The notes beneath the pieces are model-generated. The model saw only the letters and a program-made list of their open reading frames with translations. It did no database searches and was not told the origin of the DNA. A stretch of 50,256 nt of DNA, taken from NCBI GenBank assembly GCA_028874985.1, contig JAPPGI010000212.1:1-50256 (forward strand), read 5' to 3'. Position numbers and translations under genes: made by a program. The DNA is from Gemmatimonadota bacterium (GTDB lineage Bacteria > Gemmatimonadota > Gemmatimonadetes > Longimicrobiales > Gaopeijiaceae). Numbering within the stretch: the first letter of the stretch is position 1; each line of letters opens with the position of its first letter. Shown one piece after another: positions 32,296 to 40,852 of the stretch.

Positions 32296-33909
32296 ATGAG
32301 AGAACATCTCACCGGGCGGCGCCGGCGGGCCACGGCGGACGGCGGGCCGTGGAAGGGGTTGAATCCTGCCATGGCGCTGGCCGCCAAGGGCGTCGTTCTG
32401 GCCTTCGTACTGGGCACGGTTTGGGACGTGGAGGCCGCGGGAGCGGTTTTCGGCCGCATCCGCGATTGGATCGAGGGCACCCTCGACTGGTTCTACATCC
32501 TGACCGTCTGCGCCGCCCTGTTCACCTGCCTGTTCCTCGTGTGCAGCCGGTTCGGCAAGGTCCGGCTCGGCGACGACGATTCCACGCCCGAGTTCAGAAC
32601 GTCCTCCTGGATTGCCATGCTGTTCTCGGCGGGCGTCGGGATCGGACTCCTGTTCTTCTCCATCGCCGAACCGCTCTTCTACTTCGACACCGCCCAGTCC
32701 GCGGGCTACCCCAACAACCCGGTCGCCGACCTCGCGGGCGCCGTGTCGCCGGACGAGCGGCGCGCCCTGCACGCCGTGCGCGTCACCTACTTCCACTGGG
32801 GCATACACGGATGGGGCGTCTATGTCGTGGTGGGGCTGTGCCTGGCCTACTTCGGGTATCGCAAGAAGCTCCCGCTGACGCTGCGCTCCGCCCTGCATCC
32901 GCTCATCGGCGACCGCATCTACGGCCCGCTCGGCGACCTGGCGGACCTGCTGGCGGTGTTCGGCGGGGTCTTCGGCATCGCGACGTCGCTGGGCCTCGGG
33001 GCAAGCCAGATGGCCGCCGGACTCGACGTGCTGCTAGGCGTCGATCCCGGTCTCGTCACGCAGGTCGTGCTCATCGCCGCCGTTTCGCTCGCGGCCACAT
33101 TGTCGGCCGTATCCGGCGTGAGGCGCGGGATTCGCATCCTGTCCGAGTGGAACATCGTCCTGAGCATCGTCCTGCTGGGGGCCTTCCTGTTTCTGGGCCC
33201 CTTCGCGTGGCTCGTCCGATTCGTCGCCACCTCCATCGGCGAATACCTGTGGCACGCCGTGCCCATGGGATTCCGGATCGCCGACGAGCCGGGGGAAGCC
33301 GCCTGGCAGAACGCCTGGACGATCTTCTACTGGGGATGGTGGATCTCCTGGGCGCCCTTCGTCGGCACGTTCATCGCCCGCATCTCCCGCGGGCGCACTC
33401 TGCGCGAGTTCATCCTGGGCGTGATGTTCGTACCGACCGGCCTGGCCCTGGTGTGGTTCGGGATCTTCGGCGGCAACGCCCTCCATCTGGAACTCAACGC
33501 CCCGGGCGGCGCGGGAACGGCGGGGATCATCGAACTGGTGCGAGACGCGAACTACGAGGCCGCGCTCTACGCGACCATCGGCCGGATGAGCGACAGCGGC
33601 TGGCTCACCTGGACCATGTCCGCCATGGCCACACTCCTGCTGGCGACATGGTTCATCACGTCTTCGGACTCCGGCACCCTGGTCATCACCACCTTCCTGA
33701 GCATGGGCGACCCCGATCCCCCGCGGCGTTTCCGCGTCGTCTGGGGGCTCGGCGTGGGGGTGGTGGCCGCCGTGCTCCTGCTTGCCGACGGTCTCCAGGC
33801 CCTGCAGACCGCGGCGATCGCGGCTGCGCTGCCGGTGAGTGTGGTGTTGTTGGTCATGATTGCGGGGTTGCTGAGGTCGCTGGTGGGGGAGCGGTCGGCG
33901 AATGGGTGA
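32296..33909 (+). CDS. BCCT family betaine/carnitine/choline-type transporter
   Basis: Predicted 537 residues, about 12 membrane segments. The family signature FYWGWWISWAPFVGTFIARI is near residues 345-365, and the glycine-rich stretch GVGIGLLFFSIAEPLFYF forms the substrate site in characterised members. BCCT carriers import quaternary ammonium solutes by ion symport or exchange. The location inside the TmpA/TmpB/betaine-demethylation cluster suggests uptake of betaine or the trimethylammonium phosphonate. The ATG at 32296 was preferred over a longer frame rich in Gly/Arg. Missing the long cytoplasmic C-terminal tail of osmosensing types, consistent with a catabolic role. Confidence 0.92.
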   Translation: MREHLTGRRRRATADGGPWKGLNPAMALAAKGVVLAFVLGTVWDVEAAGAVFGRIRDWIEGTLDWFYILTVCAALFTCLFLVCSRFGKVRLGDDDSTPEFRTSSWIAMLFSAGVGIGLLFFSIAEPLFYFDTAQSAGYPNNPVADLAGAVSPDERRALHAVRVTYFHWGIHGWGVYVVVGLCLAYFGYRKKLPLTLRSALHPLIGDRIYGPLGDLADLLAVFGGVFGIATSLGLGASQMAAGLDVLLGVDPGLVTQVVLIAAVSLAATLSAVSGVRRGIRILSEWNIVLSIVLLGAFLFLGPFAWLVRFVATSIGEYLWHAVPMGFRIADEPGEAAWQNAWTIFYWGWWISWAPFVGTFIARISRGRTLREFILGVMFVPTGLALVWFGIFGGNALHLELNAPGGAGTAGIIELVRDANYEAALYATIGRMSDSGWLTWTMSAMATLLLATWFITSSDSGTLVITTFLSMGDPDPPRRFRVVWGLGVGVVAAVLLLADGLQALQTAAIAAALPVSVVLLVMIAGLLRSLVGERSANG

Positions 33910-34001
33910 CGTTCGAGGGCCACGTCGAAGAGTAGGCTCATGTCGATGCCGGGCCCGGCGCCTCGCCGCTCTCGGTGCCCGGGCGGCTTGTCCACGGACA
34001 G

Positions 34002-34271
34002 CTACCCGAAGAGATCGGAATGGGTGCCGGTGCGGACCAGGTGCAGTTCGTCCCCCTTGACGCGGTAGATCAGAAGCCAGTCGGGTTCGACGTGCGCCTC
34101 CCGATGCCTCTTCCAGATGCCCCGAAGCGGATGGTCGCGATGGCGCGCGGCCAACGGTTGCTGGTCGATCAGCGACTCCAGCAATACCCGCAGCTTGCCC
34201 AAGTCCTTGCCCCGCGCCCGGGCTTTCCTCACGTCGCGCTTGAACTGTGCGGAACGGATCGGTGTCAGCAC
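34002..34271 (-). CDS. yafQ: YafQ-type mRNA interferase toxin
   Basis: Predicted 89 residues, RelE/ParE superfamily. YafQ-type residues are in place: H47, H60, D64, W65 (AHVEPDWLLIYRV) and H84 (TGTHSDLFG), the catalytic set of YafQ. It cleaves mRNA at the ribosome and is neutralised by the DinJ-type antitoxin encoded just upstream. GTG start one base after the antitoxin stop. Confidence 0.88.
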   Translation of the reverse strand: MLTPIRSAQFKRDVRKARARGKDLGKLRVLLESLIDQQPLAARHRDHPLRGIWKRHREAHVEPDWLLIYRVKGDELHLVRTGTHSDLFG

Positions 34272-34272
34272 G

Positions 34273-34530
34273 TCAGATGTCGAGGTCGCGGAACAGCTCC
34301 TCGGCGCTATCGAACCGCTGACCCTTGCCGTCGTCCAGCTCCCTCATCGCCCTGAGCGTGGTCGGATTCGGTACCTGGACGGTGAATGGCAGTCGCTTCT
34401 CTTCCGCAACCCGCAACAGCACCATGCGGATCACGTCGGATACGGAGAGGCCCATGGCCTTGAGCGCCTCGGTGGCTTGAGCCTTGGTGTCACTGTCGAT
34501 TCTCGCGCGTACCACGCTGTCGGAACTCAT
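34273..34530 (-). CDS. dinJ: RelB/DinJ-type antitoxin
   Basis: Predicted 85 residues. The N-terminal ribbon-helix-helix region (VRARIDSDTKAQATEALKAM followed by GLSVSDVIRMVLLRV) binds operator DNA, and the C-terminal part (RFDSAEELFRDLDI) would wrap the YafQ toxin. The start at 34530 leaves a compact promoter with the TGTAGCTACA palindrome upstream. Confidence 0.88.
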   Translation of the reverse strand: MSSDSVVRARIDSDTKAQATEALKAMGLSVSDVIRMVLLRVAEEKRLPFTVQVPNPTTLRAMRELDDGKGQRFDSAEELFRDLDI

Positions 34531-34547
34531 CCCGGTCTCCTCTCTCG

Positions 34548-34568
34548 TGTAGCGCAAGTGTAGCTACA
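34548..34568. promoter_or_regulatory. Operator of the dinJ-yafQ module
   Basis: TGTAGC (34548-34553) and GCTACA (34563-34568) form an inverted repeat. The right side also contains the perfect 10-bp palindrome TGTAGCTACA (34559-34568). It sits 18 bases upstream of the antitoxin start, the usual place for RelB-type autoregulation. Confidence 0.55.
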
Positions 34569-34617
34569 ATCTGAACCTGGGGCAAGATTCCGGTCCGGCA
34601 TCTTCGTGGCGTCCGAG

Positions 34618-34947
34618 TCAATCCTTGCCGCCCGCCTCACTCCGGCTCGCGCCGACATCGCCCGTCGGACGATAGCGCTCCACGTTCACCTCGCCTTCCC
34701 GCCTCCGGGTTCGGGCGATGTCGTAGGACGATTGCATACGCATCAGCGTTTCCATCCTCACGCCGAACGCCTTCTCGATACGCAGCGCCATGGTGCCGGA
34801 CAGGTCCGACCGGCCGTTAAGGAGCATGGACAGGGCCGGCCGCGAAACCCCGAGCACCTTCGCCGCGGCGGCCACCGTCAGACCATGGGGTTCGATCACC
34901 TCGGTCTTCACGAACGCACCGGGATGAGGGGGGTTCAGCATTCGCAT
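34618..34947 (-). CDS. higA: HigA-type antitoxin
   Basis: Predicted 109 residues of the HigA/XRE family: PPHPGAFVKTEVIEPHGLTV, then helix-turn-helix AAKVLGVSRPALSMLLNGRS. It represses its operon and neutralises the HigB toxin encoded 12 bases upstream (toxin-first order as in other HigBA loci). The basic C-terminal tail after residue 80 is longer than usual. Confidence 0.9.
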   Translation of the reverse strand: MRMLNPPHPGAFVKTEVIEPHGLTVAAAAKVLGVSRPALSMLLNGRSDLSGTMALRIEKAFGVRMETLMRMQSSYDIARTRRREGEVNVERYRPTGDVGASRSEAGGKD

Positions 34948-34959
34948 CTTCGGCTCCGG

Positions 34960-35244
34960 TCAGTGGTAGTCCTCAAGGGTCAGGCCGGTGATCGCGTCGT
35001 CCTCAATGGAGAAGGTCAGGCGCCAGTTTCGGGTGACATGGAGGCTCCAGAAGTCGGGTCGATCCCCGGTCAGACGGTGCGCCCGCCAGATGCCCAGCGC
35101 GTGCAACTCGCCCGGGTTTTCCATGTCCTGCAGGAAGGCTAGCATCTTCCTCAGCTTGTCCGCGGTCGCGGGTGGGACACCTCTCGCATCGTCTCTCAGA
35201 AACAGTCGGCGAAGACCACGGTGTGTGATGTTTCGGATTCTCAC
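34960..35244 (-). CDS. higB: HigB-type toxin
   Basis: Predicted 94 residues, RelE-superfamily HigB: GLRRLFLRDDARGVPPATAD, KLRKMLAFLQDMENP, and a C-terminal segment FWSLHVTRNWRLTFSIEDD with the conserved WRLTF strand. Ribosome-dependent RNase. GTG start at 35244 directly under a dyad operator. Confidence 0.9.
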   Translation of the reverse strand: MRIRNITHRGLRRLFLRDDARGVPPATADKLRKMLAFLQDMENPGELHALGIWRAHRLTGDRPDFWSLHVTRNWRLTFSIEDDAITGLTLEDYH

Positions 35245-35265
35245 CGTATAGTGTGACGTTACGGT
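35243..35265. promoter_or_regulatory. Operator/promoter of the higBA module
   Basis: ACCGTA (35243-35248) and TACGGT (35260-35265) form an inverted repeat overlapping the toxin start. On the minus strand a TTGACT sits at about 35272-35277. A related CGTAAA-containing element occurs at 43216 and 48668. Confidence 0.45.
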
Positions 35266-35499
35266 TTACGGAAGTCAAGGTCCGCTGAACAGAGAGTGGG
35301 GCCAACGTGGGGTAGTGCGGTCATCGGCTGGTCATCGCCCTGCTCCAGCTTTGGCAGCTCCCCAAGCCGCTAGCCACTCACTTGTCATCCCCGCTTTCCA
35401 AAATGGAAACTGGAGGTGACAATCGACGAGGGCTCCGCAACCACTGCACCACGGCAACCCACTATGATTCAACCCACCATGTTCCGGCGAAAGGACCGT

Positions 35500-36705
35500 A
35501 TGAACATGATCAGGCGCGCGGCCCTCGCTGTCGCCATGACCAGCCTGGCCGTCTGCACCGACCGCCCGTCGGCCCCCATTTCAGTCCCCGCCCAGATCCA
35601 GGACAGCGCCGGCGTCCAGATCGTCGAATACGCGGGCGTGCCCGAGGTCGAGCCGCCCTTCGCCATCGCGGGGGAACCGATCTACCGCCACGGAACCAAC
35701 CCGGGCGACTACGAGTTCCAGTCCGTCAACGTCGGCCGGCTCTTCCCGGATGGGAGCGCGGTCGTTGCTGATCGCGAGAACAGTGAACTGGTCGTCCTGA
35801 GTCCGGACGGAGCGACACACGAGATGCTGGCGAGGCGCGGAGAGGGGCCGGGGGATGTCATCTATCCCTATTCCATGTTCGTCCTGGGGCAGGACAGCGT
35901 CCTGGTGCCTGACCGTCGTCAGTCTCGCATCACTCTCTTCGTCGGCGATTCGGTCGCGCGGATCGCGAGGCTTCCGCGGGTGGGCCATCTCGGCGTCGCG
36001 GGAATCGGCGCATCCGGTCGGCTGCTGCTATTCGACCGGGTGCCCTACCGCTCCTGGGTCGATATCGAGCAGGAGTGGCTCGCGGGGCACATGTCCCTGT
36101 TCGATACGGAGACCGGTGCCCTGGACACGGTCGTTTCCTACGATCACTTCCCGCGGGACGTGCAGGGGCTGATGAACCCGATCAGGGCCGTCGGCTGGGT
36201 CACGGCCGCCAACGGGCGCTTCGTCTACACGCGGTCCGACAGGCCCGAGGTCACCTGGCGTCTGCCGGACGGCACGGTCGAGCGGATCGTGCGCTGGCGG
36301 GCCGAGCCCACCATGCTGACCGCAGAACACCTGGAGCCCGTCGAGGCCTATGAGCGGATGATGGGCCGGATGAACTACGGAGTGTCCGACGCCCGGCTCG
36401 AGGAGATCGTTCAGGAAGGCATGTCCCTGTTCTGGGCCAGGATCGGCCAGCCGCTGCCGTTCTTCCGTACCCCGTTCGCCGACGCCGACGGAAACGTGTG
36501 GCTGCCCTCCTACCGGCTGGCCTACCCGGAAGAGGGGTCGCCGCACACCGTCATTTCGTCGGAGGGTGAGTGGCTGGGACGGGTTGAGGCGCCGGCCAGG
36601 TTGCGCATTCTCGATGTGGCGGGAGGGCTCGTGCTGGGGGTGCTCAGGGACGAGATGGATGTGGAGAGTGTTGTGGTGTATGAGATGCCGCCTAGGCGCG
36701 GATAG
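35500..36705 (+). CDS. 6-bladed beta-propeller exported protein
   Basis: Predicted 401 residues. An N-terminal signal (MNMIRRAALAVAMTSLAVC) carries a lipobox-like cysteine, with Val rather than Ala/Gly before it, so lipidation is uncertain. Blades: VGRLFPDGSAVVADRENSEL, the loop GEGPGDV and SMFVLGQDSVLVPDRRQSRI. The last blades lie around WLPSYRLAYPEEGSPHTVIS. Stands alone, no cysteine-rich protein downstream. Confidence 0.8.
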   Translation: MNMIRRAALAVAMTSLAVCTDRPSAPISVPAQIQDSAGVQIVEYAGVPEVEPPFAIAGEPIYRHGTNPGDYEFQSVNVGRLFPDGSAVVADRENSELVVLSPDGATHEMLARRGEGPGDVIYPYSMFVLGQDSVLVPDRRQSRITLFVGDSVARIARLPRVGHLGVAGIGASGRLLLFDRVPYRSWVDIEQEWLAGHMSLFDTETGALDTVVSYDHFPRDVQGLMNPIRAVGWVTAANGRFVYTRSDRPEVTWRLPDGTVERIVRWRAEPTMLTAEHLEPVEAYERMMGRMNYGVSDARLEEIVQEGMSLFWARIGQPLPFFRTPFADADGNVWLPSYRLAYPEEGSPHTVISSEGEWLGRVEAPARLRILDVAGGLVLGVLRDEMDVESVVVYEMPPRRG

Positions 36706-36847
36706 AAACGCCGATCATGCCGCTACAGTAACGCCATTTCTGCCGCTACGCTTACGCCGAATCTGCCGTTGTCCCCTTCCGGCAATCTCCCATCACCGCT
36801 AACATCCTTCCACGCCAACCCTCCAGCCAAGCCCGGGCAAACCACCA

Positions 36848-38098
36848 ATGAACTATCATCCGCGAATCGTGGACCACGAGTTGGCGGAGCGTCTGCAAGC
36901 CACGGGTGCGGTGGTGATCGAGGGCCCCCGCGCTTGCGGGAAGACCACCACGGCAAGGCAGATCGCCGCCAGCGAAGCGCGGCTGGACGTCGACCAGGTT
37001 GCACGCCGCCTGGCCAGCCTCGAGCCCGCCCGCGTCCTGGTCGGTGACGTGCCGCGGCTGATCGACGAGTGGCAGCTGGAGCCGGCGATCTGGAATCATG
37101 TGCGCAGAGCAGTGGACGATCGGCACCTGCCCGGCCAGTTCATCCTTACCGGGTCCGCGGTGCCGGCCGACGACGCCACCCGCCACACGGGAGCCGGCCG
37201 GCTGACCCGGCTCCGCATGCGTCCGCTCTCGACATTCGAGCTGGGTCGCTCAACCGGCGAAGTCTCGCTGGCAGGCCTCCTGGACGGCGACCGTGCCGCA
37301 GCGGGCAGGTCGTTGATCCCCCTCGGTGATCTGGCCGAACTGATCTGCGTCGGCGGCTGGCCCGTCAATCTGGGCCGCGCCACCGCCCAGGCGCTCCGCG
37401 CCAACCGCGACCACCTGGACGAGATCCGCCGCCTGGACATCGCCAACGGGGACGGCAAGAGGAGAGACCCGGTGAGGGTGGGCATGCTCCTTCGGTCCCT
37501 GGCGCGAAACGTCGCCACCCCCGCCGCCATCGCAACCCTCGCCTCCGACACCGGCGAAGGAGTGTCCGCCATCAAGGAACACACGGCCGCCGACTACCTG
37601 AGGGCGCTGGACCGCATCATGATTGTCGAGAACCAGCCGGCCTGGCCCACGCACCTGAAATCGCGGTCGGTCCTGAGAAGCAAGCCGGTCCGTCACCTGG
37701 CCGATCCGTCGCTCGCAGTGGCGGCCGTTCGTGCCACCCCCGCCCGCCTGCTCCGCGACCTGGACTTCCTGGGGCTTCTCTTCGAGTCGATGGTCGTGCG
37801 GGATCTGCGGGTCTATGCCCAGGCGGCCGACGCGGAGGTGTTCCACTACCGCGAGAAGGGCGGACTGGAGGTGGACGCGATCGTGCAGGGCAACGATGGT
37901 CGTTGGGCGGCGTTCGAGGTGAAGCTGGGGGAAGGGAGGGTGGGTGAAGGGGCTCGCAACCTGCTCCGGCTCGCGGAGAGGGTGGATGCGGGGCGGATGG
38001 GGGAGCCGATGGCGCTGGGGGTGATCGTCAGCAGCGGTTACGGGTACACGAGGGAGGATGGGGTGGGGGTGATTCCGGTGGGGGCGTTGGGGCCGTGA
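36848..38098 (+). CDS. DUF4143 AAA ATPase
   Basis: Predicted 416 residues. P-loop IEGPRACGKTTTAR near residues 24-37, Walker B-like RLIDEWQLEP, and a sensor-type FILTGSAVPAD form the N-terminal ATPase. The C-terminal DUF4143 domain has a PD-(D/E)xK-like pattern (YREKGGLEVDAIVQGND, AAFEVKLGEG). Members are widespread, mobile-gene-like, and of unknown role. Two imperfect 22-base repeats containing TGCCGCTAC lie just upstream (about 36719-36765). Confidence 0.9.
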   Translation: MNYHPRIVDHELAERLQATGAVVIEGPRACGKTTTARQIAASEARLDVDQVARRLASLEPARVLVGDVPRLIDEWQLEPAIWNHVRRAVDDRHLPGQFILTGSAVPADDATRHTGAGRLTRLRMRPLSTFELGRSTGEVSLAGLLDGDRAAAGRSLIPLGDLAELICVGGWPVNLGRATAQALRANRDHLDEIRRLDIANGDGKRRDPVRVGMLLRSLARNVATPAAIATLASDTGEGVSAIKEHTAADYLRALDRIMIVENQPAWPTHLKSRSVLRSKPVRHLADPSLAVAAVRATPARLLRDLDFLGLLFESMVVRDLRVYAQAADAEVFHYREKGGLEVDAIVQGNDGRWAAFEVKLGEGRVGEGARNLLRLAERVDAGRMGEPMALGVIVSSGYGYTREDGVGVIPVGALGP

Positions 38099-38175
38099 GG
38101 TTGGGGTGATCGGGACGCGGCCCCGGCAGGGCCGTTAAGTTGGGAAGCCCAGTTCTGATTCCGCAGGAGTAGAGG

Positions 38176-39579
38176 ATGATCGACCCAGGAAGCGAAACCA
38201 GCCCCCGCCAGCCATCAGGCCCACGTCATCGGTCTCACCGCCGGAGGCGCTCACCGCTCGCCCTCCTGCCTGCCTGCATCCTGGCCGCCGCCCTCGTCGG
38301 CGCCCCGTCCGCCCACCCCCAGGAACTGGCATTGACCGGTCACGACCGGCCGATCGACGCCGATTTCGAGGAGGTCTTCCGCGTCGGAGCCGTCGACGGC
38401 GAGCCCTGGGAGTTGTTCGCGTCGATCAAGAGGGTCGCCTTCGACGAACGTGGCAACCTCTACGTCTTCGATGACGGGGGCGACTTGCTGGAGCCGGACC
38501 TCCGCATCGTGGTCTTCGATCGCTCCGGCGCCTTCGTGCGCGAGTTCGGACGCGCCGGCGAGGGCCCCGGGGAGTTCGGGAGGCCCGCGTCCTACGGCGT
38601 CATGCGCAACGGGATCATCGTGGTCGGGGACAGGGACCACCAGGCCTACCATCTCTTCGACGCGTCCGGCAAGCTGCTGCGCATGGTCCACGACAGGAAC
38701 GTGACGACGCGCAACGGTTTGTCGGTGAGCGCCGTCGTGTCCGGGCCGATACAGGTGGACCCCCGCGGCGGAGCGGTCTACAAGACAACCAATGACGGGG
38801 TCCGGAGAGACACCGGGATCGACCACCGTTCGATCTGGCGACGCATCCTCGACGGCGAGGAAATCCGATCCGAAGTCGCGGTTCGAGCCTGGCGGCCGCC
38901 GCGCGAACCGCAGCCCGACGCGTTCGAGTTGTCGGATGACCTTCCCGACATCACGGGGGACTCCGGGCAGACGATCGACCTTCGGGAATTGTACCGCGGC
39001 ATCACCCGCACACCCGTCTTCGAGCCGAAGGTCCTGTACGGTCTGTTGCCCGACGGGAGCATCGTGTACTCGGACTCCTCCGCCTGGGCGCTGAAGATCG
39101 CGCCGCCGGACGGCGAGGGGCCGGTGCGGACGATCACGCGGCCGATCGAGCCCCGGCCGGTTACCGAGCGGGTCAAGGAGGAGCACAAGCGGAAGACCGA
39201 GGAGCGGCGGGCCGCGCGCGCGCCGTCTCCCACGATGCGCCGACTCGAGGCGATGCGGGCCGCGGTGGGCGGTTCGACCCGGTCCGAGCCGATGATCTCC
39301 ACCCGCGAGGCCCCGTTCTACTCGGTGGTTCCGGTGATCCAGCGACTGTCGACCACCTGGGATGGCCGGATCTGGGTCATGCGCCAGGGCGACCAGATCC
39401 TGGAGGACGGCCCAATCGACGTGGTGAGCGCCGACGGCGAGTACGCGGGCACCTTCCCGGCGGGTGCCACCAGGACGCCGAACGCTCTCGGTCCCGATGG
39501 TTTGGCGGCGTTCATCGAGCGGGACGAGTTCGACGTGGCCACGGTGGTGGTGCGGAGACTGCCGGAGGGAGTGCGGTAG
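38176..39579 (+). CDS. 6-bladed beta-propeller exported protein
   Basis: Predicted 467 residues. A basic N-terminus and hydrophobic signal segment (LALLPACILAAALVGAPSA) direct export. Blades are clear: RVAFDERGNLYVFDDGGDLL, IVVFDRSGAFVREFG, then the loop RAGEGPGEFGRP and LFDASGKLLRMVHDRN. A charged helix-forming insertion (VTERVKEEHKRKTEERRAA) interrupts the late blades. AGGAG site before the ATG. Role unknown; members often sit in the periplasm or on the cell surface. Confidence 0.83.
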   Translation: MIDPGSETSPRQPSGPRHRSHRRRRSPLALLPACILAAALVGAPSAHPQELALTGHDRPIDADFEEVFRVGAVDGEPWELFASIKRVAFDERGNLYVFDDGGDLLEPDLRIVVFDRSGAFVREFGRAGEGPGEFGRPASYGVMRNGIIVVGDRDHQAYHLFDASGKLLRMVHDRNVTTRNGLSVSAVVSGPIQVDPRGGAVYKTTNDGVRRDTGIDHRSIWRRILDGEEIRSEVAVRAWRPPREPQPDAFELSDDLPDITGDSGQTIDLRELYRGITRTPVFEPKVLYGLLPDGSIVYSDSSAWALKIAPPDGEGPVRTITRPIEPRPVTERVKEEHKRKTEERRAARAPSPTMRRLEAMRAAVGGSTRSEPMISTREAPFYSVVPVIQRLSTTWDGRIWVMRQGDQILEDGPIDVVSADGEYAGTFPAGATRTPNALGPDGLAAFIERDEFDVATVVVRRLPEGVR

Positions 39580-39585
39580 GCGGCG

Positions 39586-40728
39586 CTACGACACCGACGG
39601 CAGCATCCCCGCGCACGGCTCCCCGCCAACCCGGCGGAGCGGGTGGAGCGACGCTCGGGTGGCGGAGCCAATAACGACGCTATTGACCGTCCGCCCCTGC
39701 TGGTCGGTCACTTCCCTGGTGGCGTTACGGAGTACCAGCACGCTGTCCGCGTGAATGGCCACCGGCATGCTGCGGCGGGCCATGGCGGAGCCCATCGGTG
39801 AGCGAATCAGTGCGTAGCAGCCGGTCTCGGGGTTGATGATGGCGCCGCGGGTCCGCGAGTCCAGACCGAGGAGCACGATATTGCCACGATCGTCCAGGGA
39901 CATGTCCGCGCTCTGGCTCCAGTGGGGGCAGGGGCGTGTCCGCTCGCGTCCGCCGATCGTGACCTTGTGCTCACACTTCCCTCCTTCATAGGCGCCCTCC
40001 GCCGGTACCGCCACCCTCCCCTCCTCGCCGTGCCGGTAGTATGAGAGTATGGAGTCCACCCCTGCTCCGCTCCCCTCCTGGCGAGCCATCAGGTATCCCT
40101 TGGACGTCAGGACATAGGCCGCATCTTCGGAGCAGGCGAGCTTGGCGTTCAGCATCCCGAGGAACATCGGCCGGGCGTCCGCCGGCGTTTCGGCATCGAG
40201 ACCGAGGTCCCGCGCCCCGATGGTCCCGATGGTCTCGTCCGTGCCGTCCGGCCCGCGCCTGACCACTCCCCCGCGAGTCAGGACCGCCGGTGCCCCGGCG
40301 AAGTTGCAAACCTCGCCGGTCGACGAAGCCGACGGCCTCCAGGAGTCGATGGGCCGACCCTGGGGATCGTACTCCACGACCCTCAACCGGCCCGAAACGT
40401 AGAGACCACCGCCGGGAGCGGCGGCGAATTCCTCCCGGCCCTGCGAGAACTCGTGCGGACCATCGCCCCTCGGAGTCGAGATCGTCCGGATCCACTCCCC
40501 GGTCTCCAGGGAGAAGGCCATGATCCCTTCCGGCTCCTCCTTGTCTGTCACGTAGAGGATGTTCCGGTCCCAGTCAGCGGCCGAGCCCGACATCGACCGC
40601 CACTCGTCGTCGATGATGGTTCGGCCGGTCGTCAGGTCGATCTCGAGCACTTGCTGCGCATCGGCCGCGGGGGCCAGCAGGATGGCGAGCACCGCAATCC
40701 CGGGGAGAGTAGGAGTAGGTCTTGGCAT
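39586..40728 (-). CDS. Exported propeller-like protein
   Basis: Predicted 380 residues. The signal peptide (PGIAVLAILLAPAADAQ) is followed by beta-propeller-like repeats: WDRNILYVTDKEEPEGIMAF, RLRVVEYDPQGRPIDSWRPS and DDRGNIVLLGLDSRTRGAII. It lacks the canonical GEGPGEF loop but has a related GDGPHEF. Eight or so cysteines are scattered rather than clustered. It ends tail-to-tail with the 38176 gene. Confidence 0.72.
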   Translation of the reverse strand: MPRPTPTLPGIAVLAILLAPAADAQQVLEIDLTTGRTIIDDEWRSMSGSAADWDRNILYVTDKEEPEGIMAFSLETGEWIRTISTPRGDGPHEFSQGREEFAAAPGGGLYVSGRLRVVEYDPQGRPIDSWRPSASSTGEVCNFAGAPAVLTRGGVVRRGPDGTDETIGTIGARDLGLDAETPADARPMFLGMLNAKLACSEDAAYVLTSKGYLMARQEGSGAGVDSILSYYRHGEEGRVAVPAEGAYEGGKCEHKVTIGGRERTRPCPHWSQSADMSLDDRGNIVLLGLDSRTRGAIINPETGCYALIRSPMGSAMARRSMPVAIHADSVLVLRNATREVTDQQGRTVNSVVIGSATRASLHPLRRVGGEPCAGMLPSVS

Positions 40729-40852
40729 GGGGATTCCTCGGTTGGTCATGTTTCGGGTTTCCTATCTGATCGAGGCCGAGTGCGGCCCGCTTGAAGAAGC
40801 CGGTCTTTGGGCTTCTGACGCAACTCCGCCTGTCAGGGTTGGCATGGCGCAA

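Noticed and set aside
33948-33959. GCCGGGCCCGGC palindrome after the BCCT gene as a terminator
   Set aside because: No T-run follows and such GC palindromes are expected by chance in this composition.
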